This document shows, in pieces, positions 33,873-42,460 of a stretch of DNA of 64,000 nt. The stretch comes from Teichococcus oryzae. Its GTDB lineage: Bacteria > Pseudomonadota > Alphaproteobacteria > Acetobacterales > Acetobacteraceae. Position 1 is the first letter of the stretch. Each line of letters opens with the position of its first letter. The position numbers and the translations under genes are program-made. The stretch lies in contig NZ_VUKA01000003.1 in the NCBI RefSeq assembly GCF_008386565.1, forward strand, positions 186,001-250,000, given 5' to 3'. The notes under the pieces are model-generated. The model saw nothing but the letters and a program-made list of their open reading frames with translations, had not been told where the DNA came from and searched no databases.

Positions 33873-35681
33873 ATGAGCGACGTGACCATCCCGGCCACGC
33901 CCCGCCCCGCCCCGCGCCGCATCGACGGCGGCACCATCGCCATCGCCGCGCTGCTGGCGCTGATCCTGCTGGTGCCGCTGCTGGTGGGCGACGATTTCGT
34001 CTTTCACGTCTTCATCACCATCTGCCTGTATGGCGCCCTGGCCACGGCGTGGAACATCGTCGGCGGCTTCGCCGGGCAGCTTTCGCTGGGCCACGCCATC
34101 TTCTACGGCATCGGCGCCTACACCGCCGCGCTGCTGGTGCCGCTCGGCATCTCGCCCTGGATCGGCATGCTGGGCGGCGCGGCGGTATCGGCGCTGGTGG
34201 GCGTCGGCATCGGCCTGCCCTGCTTCCGCCTGCGCGGGCCGTTCTTCGCCCTCGCCACCATCGCCTTCCTGCAGGTGATCCGCCTGCTGGCGCTGCATTT
34301 CACTGGCCTCACCGGCGGCGCGGTCGGGCTGATGGTGCCGTTGCAGACCGGCTGGCAGTGGATGATCTTCTTCGAGCGCTGGCCCTCCCTGCTGATCGCC
34401 TTCGGGCTGCTCGCCCTTACCCTTGCCGTTGCGGGCTATATCCGCCACTCCCGCTTCGGCTACTACCTGGTGGCCACGCGGGAGCGCGAGCCGGCGGCGG
34501 CGGCGGCCGGCGTCAACACGCTGCGCATCCGCCTCGCCGCCGTCGCGGTGTCGGCCGCGCTGACCTCCATGGTCGGCACCTTCCACGGCATGTACCTGAC
34601 ATTCATCGAGCCGGAAGCGATGTTCTCCCTCGCCTTCTCGGTGCAGATCGCGATGTTCGCGCTGATCGGCGGCATCGGCACGGTGTTCGGGCCGCTTTTC
34701 GGCACGCTGCTGGTGGTGCCGCTGACGGAGCTGGCGCGGGGCTGGCTCGGCGCCTCGGCGCTCGGGCTGCACGGCTTCGTCTATGGCACGGTGCTGGTGC
34801 TGATCGTGCTGTTCCTGCCCGATGGGCTGGCGGGTCTGTTCCGCCGCAAGGCCACGACGGAAGCCTCGGATGTGGAGGCCAGCGCGCCCGCCGCCACCGC
34901 CCCGGCCGAGGCACGCCCGGCGCGGCGGGAAATGGGCGAGCCGATCCTGGTGGCCGAGCATCTCAACAAGCGCTTCGGCGGCCTCGCCGTCACCACCGAT
35001 GTCAGCTTCAGCCTGCGCCAGGGCGAGGTGCTGGGCATCATCGGCCCGAACGGCGCCGGCAAGACCACGCTGTTCAACCAGATCTCCGGCTTCCTGGCGC
35101 CGCAAAGCGGCGTGGTGCGGGTGCGGCTGGCGGAAGGCGGCTTCGTCACGCCGCACTCCCCGCACGGCTTCGCCCGCGCCGGGGTCGGCCGCACCTTCCA
35201 AATCGTGCAGCCCTTCGCCGCCATGACGGTGCTGGAGAACATCATGATCGGCGCCTTCCACCGCCATCCCGGCCGCGCCGAGGCGCGCGAGAAGGCGCTG
35301 GAAACGGCGGCGCGGATGGGGCTCTGGGCGCAGCGCGAGGTGGAAGCGCGCTCCCTCACCATCGGCGGGCTGAAGCGGCTGGAGATCGCCCGCGTCATGG
35401 CCATGGAGCCCCGCATCCTGCTGCTGGACGAGGTGATGGCCGGGCTCAACCAGACCGACGTGCAGCGCGCCATCAGGCTGATCGAGCAGATCCGCGACGA
35501 CGGCGTCAGCGTCATCGCCATCGAGCATGTGATGCAGGCCATCATGGCCCTGTCCGACCGGGTGATCGTGCTGAACTCCGGCCGCGTCATCGCCGAGGGC
35601 CTGCCGCAGGACGTGGTGCGCGACCCGACCGTGATCGAGGCCTATCTGGGGAAGGATTTCGCCCATGCTCACCCTGCATGA
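33873..35681 (+). CDS. Fused LivM permease - LivG ATPase
   Basis: This 602-aa protein joins two normally separate subunits. Residues about 15-330 are a LivM-type permease (WNIVGGFAGQLSLGHAIFYG, and LPDGLAGLFRR at the end). A 30-residue Ala/Glu-rich linker follows. Residues about 350-600 are a LivG-type ATPase with Walker A GPNGAGKTTLFNQ, the family insertion, signature LTIGGLKRLEIARVMAMEP and Walker B ILLLDEVMAGL. The signature replaces LSGGQ by LTIGG and the Walker B glutamate is retained. AAGGAGG precedes the ATG at 33873. Such fusions occur repeatedly in proteobacteria. Confidence 0.93.
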   Translation: MSDVTIPATPRPAPRRIDGGTIAIAALLALILLVPLLVGDDFVFHVFITICLYGALATAWNIVGGFAGQLSLGHAIFYGIGAYTAALLVPLGISPWIGMLGGAAVSALVGVGIGLPCFRLRGPFFALATIAFLQVIRLLALHFTGLTGGAVGLMVPLQTGWQWMIFFERWPSLLIAFGLLALTLAVAGYIRHSRFGYYLVATREREPAAAAAGVNTLRIRLAAVAVSAALTSMVGTFHGMYLTFIEPEAMFSLAFSVQIAMFALIGGIGTVFGPLFGTLLVVPLTELARGWLGASALGLHGFVYGTVLVLIVLFLPDGLAGLFRRKATTEASDVEASAPAATAPAEARPARREMGEPILVAEHLNKRFGGLAVTTDVSFSLRQGEVLGIIGPNGAGKTTLFNQISGFLAPQSGVVRVRLAEGGFVTPHSPHGFARAGVGRTFQIVQPFAAMTVLENIMIGAFHRHPGRAEAREKALETAARMGLWAQREVEARSLTIGGLKRLEIARVMAMEPRILLLDEVMAGLNQTDVQRAIRLIEQIRDDGVSVIAIEHVMQAIMALSDRVIVLNSGRVIAEGLPQDVVRDPTVIEAYLGKDFAHAHPA

Positions 35682-36369
35682 CGTCCAGGCGGGCTATGGC
35701 CGCACCACCATCCTGCACGGCATCCATGTCGAGGTGCGGGCCGGGGAGGTCGTCACCATCGTCGGCGCCAATGGCGCGGGCAAGACCACCACGCTGCGCA
35801 CGGTCGCCGGGCTGGTGCGCCCCACCGCCGGCCGCATCACCTTCGAGGGGGAGGAGATCGGCCACTTGCCGCCGCACGAGGTGGTGGCCCGCGGCATCAC
35901 CCTGATCCCCGAGGGGCGTCAGCTTTTCCCCTTCATGAGCGTGCGCGACAACCTCCGCATGGGCGCCTACACCCCGCATGCCCGCGACCGCATGCGGCAG
36001 ACCATGGACGAGGTGCTGGACCTGTTCCCGCGCGTGCGGGAGAAGCTGGAGCAGCATGCCGGGTCGCTCTCGGGCGGGGAACAGCAGATGGTGGCGATCG
36101 CGCGCGGCATGATGGCGCGGCCGAAATTGCTGATGTTCGACGAGCCCTCGCTCGGCCTGGCGCCCATCATCGTTTCCCAGGTGTTCGACGTGGTGGAGCG
36201 CATCGTGCAGACCGGCGTCACTGTCCTGCTGGTGGAGCAGAACGTGTTCCGCACCCTTTCCATCGCCGATCGCGGCTATGTGCTGGAGAATGGCGCCATC
36301 GTCATGAATGACAGCGGCGCCGCGCTGCTGCGCGACGACCATGTGCGCCGGGCCTATCTTGGAATCTGA
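35665..36369 (+). CDS. livF: LivF-type ABC ATPase
   Basis: The 234-aa ATPase has Walker A GANGAGKTTTLRT, signature LSGGEQQMVAIARGMM, Walker B LLMFDEPSLGLAP and the LivF-type EGRQLFPFMSVRDNL segment. It overlaps the end of the fused LivM-LivG gene by 17 bp. It completes an importer consisting of one receptor, LivH, LivM-LivG and LivF. Confidence 0.95.
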   Translation: MLTLHDVQAGYGRTTILHGIHVEVRAGEVVTIVGANGAGKTTTLRTVAGLVRPTAGRITFEGEEIGHLPPHEVVARGITLIPEGRQLFPFMSVRDNLRMGAYTPHARDRMRQTMDEVLDLFPRVREKLEQHAGSLSGGEQQMVAIARGMMARPKLLMFDEPSLGLAPIIVSQVFDVVERIVQTGVTVLLVEQNVFRTLSIADRGYVLENGAIVMNDSGAALLRDDHVRRAYLGI

Positions 36370-36376
36370 GGAAGCC

Positions 36377-37165
36377 ATGCCGATGCAGGATCTTGCGGCC
36401 CGCCCCAGCCATGCCGGGCGCTTCGTTCTTGTCACCGGCGCGGGCCAGGGCATCGGCGCCGCCATCGCCGCCGCCTTTGGCCGCCGCGGCGCCGCCGTGG
36501 GCGTGCTGGACGCGGTGCCGGGCCGCGCCGAGGCCGTGGCCACAGCGATCCGCCAGGAGGGTGGCGACGCCACCGCCGCCACCGCCGACGTGGCCGACTA
36601 TGCCTCCCTTTCGGCGGCGGTGGGCGCGATGCAGACGGCGCTGGGCCAGCCCTTCGACACGCTGGTGAACAATGCCGGCATCTCCCCCAAGCATGATGGC
36701 CGCGCCCACCTTGTGTTCGAGATGACGCCGGAGGAATGGAACCGCGTCGTCGCCGTCAACCTCAATGGCTGCTTCAACGCAATCCGCCTGCTGTCCCCGC
36801 GCATGCGCGAGACGGGCGGCAGCATCGTCAACATGGCCTCCGTGGCCGGGCGCACCTATTCCCCCGTGGTCGGCGCGCATTACGCGGCCACCAAGGCGGC
36901 GCTGATCGGGCTGACCAAGCATCTGGCGGGCGAGCTTGGCCCTTACGGCATCCGCGTCAACGCCATCGCGCCGGGTCGCATCGACACGCCGATGATCCGC
37001 ACCGTGTCCGATGAAGTGAACCGTGGCCAGGTGGAGGCGACGCCGCTGCGCCGCCTCGGCCGGCCGGAGGAAGTGGCCGACCTGGCGCTCTACCTCACCT
37101 CCGGGGAGGCGTCCTTTGTCACCGGGCAGGTCGTGGATGTCGCCGGCGGCATGATGATGACCTGA
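36377..37165 (+). CDS. SDR-family oxidoreductase (FabG-like)
   Basis: The 262-aa classical SDR starts at ATG 36377, 7 bp after livF, with GAGGAAG just upstream. It has the cofactor motif TGAGQGIG, NNAG at the beta4 position, catalytic Ser in NMASVAG and YAATKAA for the YxxxK. The C-terminus SFVTGQVVDVAGGMMMT is the FabG-type ending. In this operon it probably oxidises or reduces a hydroxy/keto intermediate of the imported compound rather than serving fatty-acid synthesis. Confidence 0.9.
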   Translation: MPMQDLAARPSHAGRFVLVTGAGQGIGAAIAAAFGRRGAAVGVLDAVPGRAEAVATAIRQEGGDATAATADVADYASLSAAVGAMQTALGQPFDTLVNNAGISPKHDGRAHLVFEMTPEEWNRVVAVNLNGCFNAIRLLSPRMRETGGSIVNMASVAGRTYSPVVGAHYAATKAALIGLTKHLAGELGPYGIRVNAIAPGRIDTPMIRTVSDEVNRGQVEATPLRRLGRPEEVADLALYLTSGEASFVTGQVVDVAGGMMMT

Positions 37166-37175
37166 GGAACCGGGT

Positions 37176-38813
37176 GTGAGCGAGACAGCGGATTACATCG
37201 TGGTCGGCGGCGGCAGCGCCGGCTGCGTGGTGGCGGCGCGCCTGTCGGAAGACCCGCGCAACCGGGTGCTGCTGCTGGAAGCGGGCCCGGGCGACCGCGA
37301 CATCTGGATCCATGTGCCCGCCGGCTATGCGCGGCTTTTCGCCAGCGGCCGCTATGACTGGGGCTTCGCCACGGAAGCGGAGCCCAACCTCGACAACCGC
37401 AGCATCCGCTGGCCGCGCGGCAAGGTGCTGGGCGGCTCCGGCTCGGTCAACGGGCTGGTGTTCCTGCGCGGCTCGCCGCGCGACTATGACCGCTGGGCGC
37501 AGGCGGGCGCGCGGGGCTGGTCGCATGAGGAGGTGCTGCCCTTCTTCCGGCGGATGGAGGACTGGGCCGGCGAGCCGGGCGAAACGCGCGGGCGCGGCGG
37601 CCCCCTTCCGGTTTCCTCCGTGAGCCGCCTGTCGCCGGGCGCCGCCGCCTTTATCGCCGCCTGCGAGGCGCTGGGCTTCCCCCGCAACCGCGACATGAAT
37701 GACGGCGCCATTGACGGCGTGATGCCGATCCAGATGAATGTGCGCGGCGGCCGGCGCTTCAGCACGGCGCGCGCCTATCTGCATCCGGCGCGGCGCCGGC
37801 CCAATCTGCGGGTGCTGACCGGGATCGAGGCGCGGCGCCTGCTGCTGCGGGACGGCCGCGCCGTGGGCGTGGTGGCGCGCCGCGCCGGCAGCGACGCCGA
37901 TGAGGAATTCCATGCCACCGCCGAGGTGGTGCTGTGCGCCGGCGCCATCGCCACGCCGAAGCTGCTGATGCTGTCCGGCCTCGGCGATGGCGACGACCTA
38001 CGGGCGGCGGGCGTCGCGGTGTTCCGCCATCTTCCGGGGGTCGGCCGCAACCTGCAGGACCACCTGATCGCCCGTCTCGCCTTCCGCACCCGCGCCGCCG
38101 GCACGGTGAACGAGATGATGGCCAGCCGCTGGGCCCTGGCCCGCGCCGTTTGCGGCTATGCCTGGCACCGCGCCGGCCCGCTCGCCGTCGGCGCCACCGA
38201 GGCGACGCTGTTCGCCCGCGTCACCCCGGGCGCGGAGGAAGCGGAGGTGCAGTTTCAGTTCATCAATTTCGCCCTGGCCTCGGCCGGCTATGTGCTGACG
38301 CCGGAGCCGGGGATGATGCTGAATTTCGGCCAGTGCCGCCCGGACAGCCGCGGCGAGATCCGGCTGCGCGGGCCCGACCCCGCCGAGAAGCCGGTGATCC
38401 ACGCCAACTACCTCGACGCGCCGGGCGACCAGCAGGTGATGCTGGCGGCGGCGCGGCTGGGCCGCCGCATCGGCCGCACCGCTCCCTTCGCCAGCCTGGT
38501 GGAGCTGGAAACCGCGCCGCTGCGCGAGGTGGAGGATGACGAGGCGCTGATGAACTACATCCGCGCCGCCGGCACCACCGTGTACCATCCCTGCGGCACC
38601 TGCCGGATGGGCAGCGACGATGCGGCGGTGCTGGACCCCCGGCTGCGTCTGCGCGGGGTGGAGGGGCTGCGGGTCGCCGATGCCTCGGCCTTTCCGCTGA
38701 TCCCGTCCGGCAACATCCAGCCGGCGGTGATCATGCTGGCCGAGCGCGCCGCCGAGCTGATTGGGGAGGATGCGAGGACCACCGCTGCGCCTGTGGCCGC
38801 CGGGACGGATTGA
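37176..38813 (+). CDS. GMC-family FAD oxidoreductase (choline dehydrogenase-like)
   Basis: The 545-aa protein starts at a GTG (37176) 10 bp after the SDR stop. It carries the FAD motif VVGGGSAGCVVAARLSEDPR, the GMC signature RWPRGKVLGGSGSVNGLVF, and the C-terminal YHPCGTCRMG and SGNIQPAVIMLAERAAELI with the active-site region. Relatives oxidise choline, alcohols or polyols. There is no signal peptide. It is the last gene of the operon; 64 bp further on the C1 island starts. Confidence 0.9.
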   Translation: MSETADYIVVGGGSAGCVVAARLSEDPRNRVLLLEAGPGDRDIWIHVPAGYARLFASGRYDWGFATEAEPNLDNRSIRWPRGKVLGGSGSVNGLVFLRGSPRDYDRWAQAGARGWSHEEVLPFFRRMEDWAGEPGETRGRGGPLPVSSVSRLSPGAAAFIAACEALGFPRNRDMNDGAIDGVMPIQMNVRGGRRFSTARAYLHPARRRPNLRVLTGIEARRLLLRDGRAVGVVARRAGSDADEEFHATAEVVLCAGAIATPKLLMLSGLGDGDDLRAAGVAVFRHLPGVGRNLQDHLIARLAFRTRAAGTVNEMMASRWALARAVCGYAWHRAGPLAVGATEATLFARVTPGAEEAEVQFQFINFALASAGYVLTPEPGMMLNFGQCRPDSRGEIRLRGPDPAEKPVIHANYLDAPGDQQVMLAAARLGRRIGRTAPFASLVELETAPLREVEDDEALMNYIRAAGTTVYHPCGTCRMGSDDAAVLDPRLRLRGVEGLRVADASAFPLIPSGNIQPAVIMLAERAAELIGEDARTTAAPVAAGTD

Positions 38814-38877
38814 CTTCCGCGCCCGCGGCACCAAGCTTCGTACCGCCAGCCCAACGGTGCTGGCGGGAAGGAACAGC

Positions 38878-39858
38878 ATGCACCGCAGCACGCCGCCCAT
38901 CGCCGGGCCGCGCCGTGGCGCGTTTTGCGACGTGGCGCCGCGCCCATCGCGGCGCGCATTGCTGCTGGGGCTTGGCCTTTCGCCCGTGGCGGCCATGGCG
39001 GCCGCATCCGATGATTGCGTGGAAGTGGCGGCCGGCCTTTGGGTGCTGCCGGGCCGGATCGAGGAAGCCTCGGCCGCCAATCTCAACGCCATCGCCAATA
39101 CCGGCTTCGTGGCGGGCGCCTCGGCCACGGCGGTGATCGATCCCGGCGGCAGCCTGGCGCATGGCCGGCAGCTGCGCCGGGCCATCGAGGCGCGCGGCGT
39201 GCCGCCGGTGCGCCACGTCATCCTCACCCATGGCCATCCCGACCATGTGATGGGGGCCACGGCCTTCGCGGATCTCCGGCCGGAGGTGATCGGCCATGCA
39301 CGGCTGCCCGAATTCCTGGCGCAGCGCGGCGCCTTCTATGCCGATCTGCTGCGGCGGGAGCTGGGCGCCGCCGCGGAAGGCAGCGGCCCCTTGCCGCCGA
39401 CCCGGCTGGTGATGGAAGAGGATAGGCTGGACCTCGGCGGCCGCGTGCTGGCGCTGCGGGCGCATCCGCCGGCCCATACCGACAATGACCTCAGCCTGCT
39501 GGACCACGCCACCGGCACGCTGTGGCTGTCCGACCTGCTGTTCGCCGGCCACATCCCGACGCTGGATGGCGACCTGCATGGCTGGCTGCGCGTGCTCGAC
39601 ACGCTCAGCGGCATCCCGGCGCCGCGCGCCGTGCCCGGGCATGGTCCCGCCGCCCTGCCCTGGCCCGCCGCCGCGCGGGCGGAGCGCGACTACCTGACCG
39701 CCCTGCGGGACGAAACCCGCGCCGCCCTGCGCGCCGGCATCGGCCTGGCAGAGGCGCCGGGGCGCGTCGCCACCGCCCAGGCGGCGCAATGGCGCCTGGC
39801 GGAACTGCATCATGGCCGCAATGTCACGGCCGCCTACCGGCAACTGGAATGGGAGTGA
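38878..39858 (+). CDS. Quinoprotein relay system zinc metallohydrolase (SoxH-like, MBL fold)
   Basis: The 326-aa exported protein has a Tat-like signal region (SRRALLLGLGLSPVAAMA) and a metallo-beta-lactamase fold with the zinc motif THGHPDHVMG, then AHTDND, a LWLSDLLFAGH strand with the bridging Asp, and the final His in VPGHGPAALP. It matches in context and sequence the SoxH-like metallohydrolases found next to PQQ-dependent dehydrogenases. The following gene encodes a SoxYZ-like carrier; the two occur together as an accessory relay to quinoprotein systems. The reaction is unknown; hydrolysis of a carrier-bound group is a guess. Confidence 0.85.
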   Translation: MHRSTPPIAGPRRGAFCDVAPRPSRRALLLGLGLSPVAAMAAASDDCVEVAAGLWVLPGRIEEASAANLNAIANTGFVAGASATAVIDPGGSLAHGRQLRRAIEARGVPPVRHVILTHGHPDHVMGATAFADLRPEVIGHARLPEFLAQRGAFYADLLRRELGAAAEGSGPLPPTRLVMEEDRLDLGGRVLALRAHPPAHTDNDLSLLDHATGTLWLSDLLFAGHIPTLDGDLHGWLRVLDTLSGIPAPRAVPGHGPAALPWPAAARAERDYLTALRDETRAALRAGIGLAEAPGRVATAQAAQWRLAELHHGRNVTAAYRQLEWE

Positions 39859-39863
39859 AGCCG

Positions 39864-40676
39864 ATGATGTTTCGCCGCCCGCTGCTGGCGCTAGGGGCCG
39901 CCACCGCCCTTTCCTCCGCCTTGCCCGCCCTGGCGCAGGAGGAGCCGCGCCGCGCCGAGCGCTGGGCCGACCTGCGCGGCCTGATCTTTGGCGACCGGCT
40001 GGTCGAGGAGGTGGCCGAGGCGACCCTCGCCATCACCGCCCCGCCGCGCGCCCTGGATGCCGGCGCGGTGCCGGTTTCCATCGCGGCGGGCCCGGATCTT
40101 GCGCCCTCGGTGCGCCGGCTGAGCCTGGTGATCGACGAGAACCCTTCGCCCCTCGCCGCCGTGTTCCTGGCCGGGCCGGGCGGGCTGCGGCAGGTCGGCA
40201 CGCGCGTCCGCATCGACGCCTACACCTTTCTGCACGCCGTGGCGGAAACCGCCGATGGCCGCCTGCTGATGACGCGACGCTTCATCAAGGCATCGGGCGG
40301 CTGTTCCGCGCCCATGGGCAGCGACCTGCGCGCGGCGCGGGAGCGCATGGGCCGTGCCCGGCTTTCCCTGCCCGAGGGGCCGCCGGTGGCCGGTCGCCCC
40401 GTGCCGGTGGAGGTGGCGCTGAGCCACCCCAACACCTCCGGCCTGCAGATCGACCAGCTGACGCGCCTGTCCATCCCGGCCGAGTTCGTCCGCCAGTTGC
40501 GCGTCACCTATGCGGGCGTTCCGGTGCTGGAGGTGGAAAGCGACATCTCCATCGCCGAGAACCCCACCTTCGGCTTCCTGCTGTCTGGCGAACCCGGCGG
40601 CGAACTGGTGCTGGAAGCGGAAGACAACCGCGACCGCCGCTTCACCCAGCGCTGGACCTTGCAGCCGGCGGGTTGA
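39864..40676 (+). CDS. Quinoprotein dehydrogenase-associated SoxYZ-like carrier
   Basis: The 270-aa protein has a signal peptide (LALGAATALSSALPALAQ) and fuses SoxY- and SoxZ-like domains. The SoxY part ends with a carrier-type cysteine, Cys147 in KASGGCSAP, comparable to the swinging GGCGG arm of SoxY that carries sulfur substrates. The SoxZ-like domain (about 165-270) starts at VPVEVALSHPNTSGLQ. ATG 39864 has GGGAG 8 nt upstream; a GTG at 39855 overlapping the preceding stop is an alternative. Sequence and position fit the SoxYZ-like carriers of PQQ-dependent alcohol oxidation clusters. What it carries is unknown. Confidence 0.87.
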   Translation: MMFRRPLLALGAATALSSALPALAQEEPRRAERWADLRGLIFGDRLVEEVAEATLAITAPPRALDAGAVPVSIAAGPDLAPSVRRLSLVIDENPSPLAAVFLAGPGGLRQVGTRVRIDAYTFLHAVAETADGRLLMTRRFIKASGGCSAPMGSDLRAARERMGRARLSLPEGPPVAGRPVPVEVALSHPNTSGLQIDQLTRLSIPAEFVRQLRVTYAGVPVLEVESDISIAENPTFGFLLSGEPGGELVLEAEDNRDRRFTQRWTLQPAG

Positions 40677-40680
40677 TGCA

Positions 40681-41157
40681 TCAGCCCGGCGGCGCGAGAA
40701 CACGGTGGCGCAGCAGCCAGCGCAGGGCGCGCTGCCAGCTTTCGTCGGTGTTGCCGCGGAAGTCGGCGGTCCAGCTTCCGCGCACCGCGCCGGATGGCGC
40801 CTCGCGCAGCGTCAGCGTCATGTTCAGGATCAGGTTGCTGACCTTGTGCACCATCCCCGACATGGTCAGCTCGGCGCCGAGCCGCGCCGCCTCCGGCAAT
40901 TCGCAGCCATTGCAGTTGCGGATGGCGGCGCCGGCCGGGGAGTTGGCCGCCAGCACCGTGTAGCGGCCGGATGCAGCGAGGGCGTCGCTCAGCTCGGCGG
41001 TCAGCCTTTCCAGCCGCGCCGCCTGCTCGGGCCGCGGCGGCTGTCCGGATGTGTCGTACAGTTCCAGCGGAAACACCGCCAGACGCGGCGGGTCCGCGGC
41101 GGATGCGGTGCCATGCAGAACAACAAGGCCAGCCAGCAGAAAAGGCCTTCTGCGCAT
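40681..41157 (-). CDS. Exported DUF3280-type protein
   Basis: The protein is 158 aa from ATG 41157, which has AAGGAAAG about 6 nt upstream; an ATG at 41178 is possible. A signal peptide (RPFLLAGLVVLHGTASA) precedes a domain that reads like DUF3280/DUF2380: RLAVFPLELYDTSGQ, RLTAELSDALAASGRY, MSGMVHKVSNLILNMTLTL. A CNGCELPE motif supplies two cysteines. Its stop lies 4 bp from the convergent SoxYZ-like gene. Similar proteins occur in PQQ-dehydrogenase clusters; the function is unknown. Confidence 0.7.
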   Translation of the reverse strand: MRRRPFLLAGLVVLHGTASAADPPRLAVFPLELYDTSGQPPRPEQAARLERLTAELSDALAASGRYTVLAANSPAGAAIRNCNGCELPEAARLGAELTMSGMVHKVSNLILNMTLTLREAPSGAVRGSWTADFRGNTDESWQRALRWLLRHRVLAPPG

Positions 41158-41272
41158 CTCAGCTTTCCTTTTTGTCATCTAATCATTGCTGAAACGGATG
41201 GATGCGCGCAACACTGGGCAAAGGCCTGCCGGCGCGCCAGTGCCGACAGGCCAGGACAAGGGAGGATCTGGC

Positions 41273-42460
41273 TTGATCGCAGTCCGCGCATTGGCGCTGG
41301 CTTCCTTGCTGCTTGCCGCCGCGCCTGCACTGTCCGCCGAGGCAACGTTGCGGGTGGGCTATCTGGGACTGGCCGTTCCCCGCCCGGTGGCCAACACCGC
41401 TCTCGATCCGCCGCCGGAGGATGAGGGCCTGCAGGGCGCCCGCCTCGGCATCGCCGACAATGACAGCACCGGCCGCTTCACCGGCCAGCGCTTCATCCTG
41501 GAGGAGCGCCGCCTTTCCGATCCGGAGGCCGTGCTGCCGGCCCTGCGCGACCTGGCAAGCGCCGGCATCCGCCTGGTGGTGGCCGACCTGCCGGCCCAAC
41601 AATTGCTGGACGCGGCGGATCTGCCGGAAGCGCGCGAACTGACGCTGTTCAATGTGCGCGCGCCGGATGATGCGCTGCGCAACGAATCCTGCCGCCGCAA
41701 CGTGCTGCACCTGCCACCCTCCCGCGCCATGCAGGCCGATGCGCTGGGCCAGTTCCTGGCGGCGCGCCGCTGGCGCAACATCCTGCTGATCAGCGGCCCG
41801 TCAGAGGGCGACAAGCTCTATGCCCAGGCGATCCGCAATACCGCGCGCAAGTTCCAGCTGCGCATCGTCGCCGACAAGCCCTGGACCTTCGATCCCGGCG
41901 CCCGGCGCGTCGATACCGGCCATTACGGCATCGCCGCCGAGGTGGCGCGCTTCACCCAGGGCGTTCCCGCGCATGACATCGTGGTGGTAGCGGACGAGGC
42001 CGGCGAGTGGGGCTTCGACGTTGCCTACCGCACCACCGAGCCAAGGCCGGTGGCCGGCACGCATGGCCTGGTGCCGACAAGCTGGGCCCGCCCGCATGAG
42101 CAATGGGGCGCGACGCAGTTGCAGCGCCGCTTCCTGGCGCGCGCCAAGCGCTGGATGCTGCCGCGCGACCATGCCGCGTGGCTGGCGCTGCGCGCGGTGG
42201 GCGAAGCCGCGACACGCACCCGCAGCACCGATCCCGCGACGATCGTCGCCCGGATCCGCGAGCCCCGCTTCGAGCTGGCGGGCTTCAAGGGCGTGCCGCT
42301 TTCCTTCCGCGAATGGGACGGGCAGCTGCGCCAGCCAGTGCTGCTGGCCGATGAGCGGAGCCTTGTCTCGGTTTCGCCGCAGCAGGGCTTCCAGCACCAG
42401 TTCTCGGAGCTCGATACCCTTGGAACCGACAAGCCGGAGACACAATGCCAGTTCCGCTGA
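41273..42460 (+). CDS. PQQ-dehydrogenase-associated ABC substrate-binding protein
   Basis: A TTG at 41273, with GGGAGGA about 7 nt upstream, gives a 395-aa protein beginning with a signal peptide (ALALASLLLAAAPALSA). An in-frame ATG lies far upstream at 41186 and has no ribosome-binding site. The body is a type-I periplasmic-binding fold typical of the binding proteins found with PQQ-dependent alcohol dehydrogenase systems. Homologous ABC systems (PedA1A2BC in Pseudomonas putida, Lut in Methylorubrum) are linked to lanthanide uptake. It heads a five-gene run with beta-propeller, ATPase, permease and an unknown exported protein, each overlapping the next. Confidence 0.83.
   Translation: MIAVRALALASLLLAAAPALSAEATLRVGYLGLAVPRPVANTALDPPPEDEGLQGARLGIADNDSTGRFTGQRFILEERRLSDPEAVLPALRDLASAGIRLVVADLPAQQLLDAADLPEARELTLFNVRAPDDALRNESCRRNVLHLPPSRAMQADALGQFLAARRWRNILLISGPSEGDKLYAQAIRNTARKFQLRIVADKPWTFDPGARRVDTGHYGIAAEVARFTQGVPAHDIVVVADEAGEWGFDVAYRTTEPRPVAGTHGLVPTSWARPHEQWGATQLQRRFLARAKRWMLPRDHAAWLALRAVGEAATRTRSTDPATIVARIREPRFELAGFKGVPLSFREWDGQLRQPVLLADERSLVSVSPQQGFQHQFSELDTLGTDKPETQCQFR

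Noticed and set aside
33804-35672. Minus-strand frame of 622 codons opposite the LivM-LivG fusion
   Set aside because: Antisense shadow with His/Arg/Gln/Asp-rich translation and no recognisable fold.
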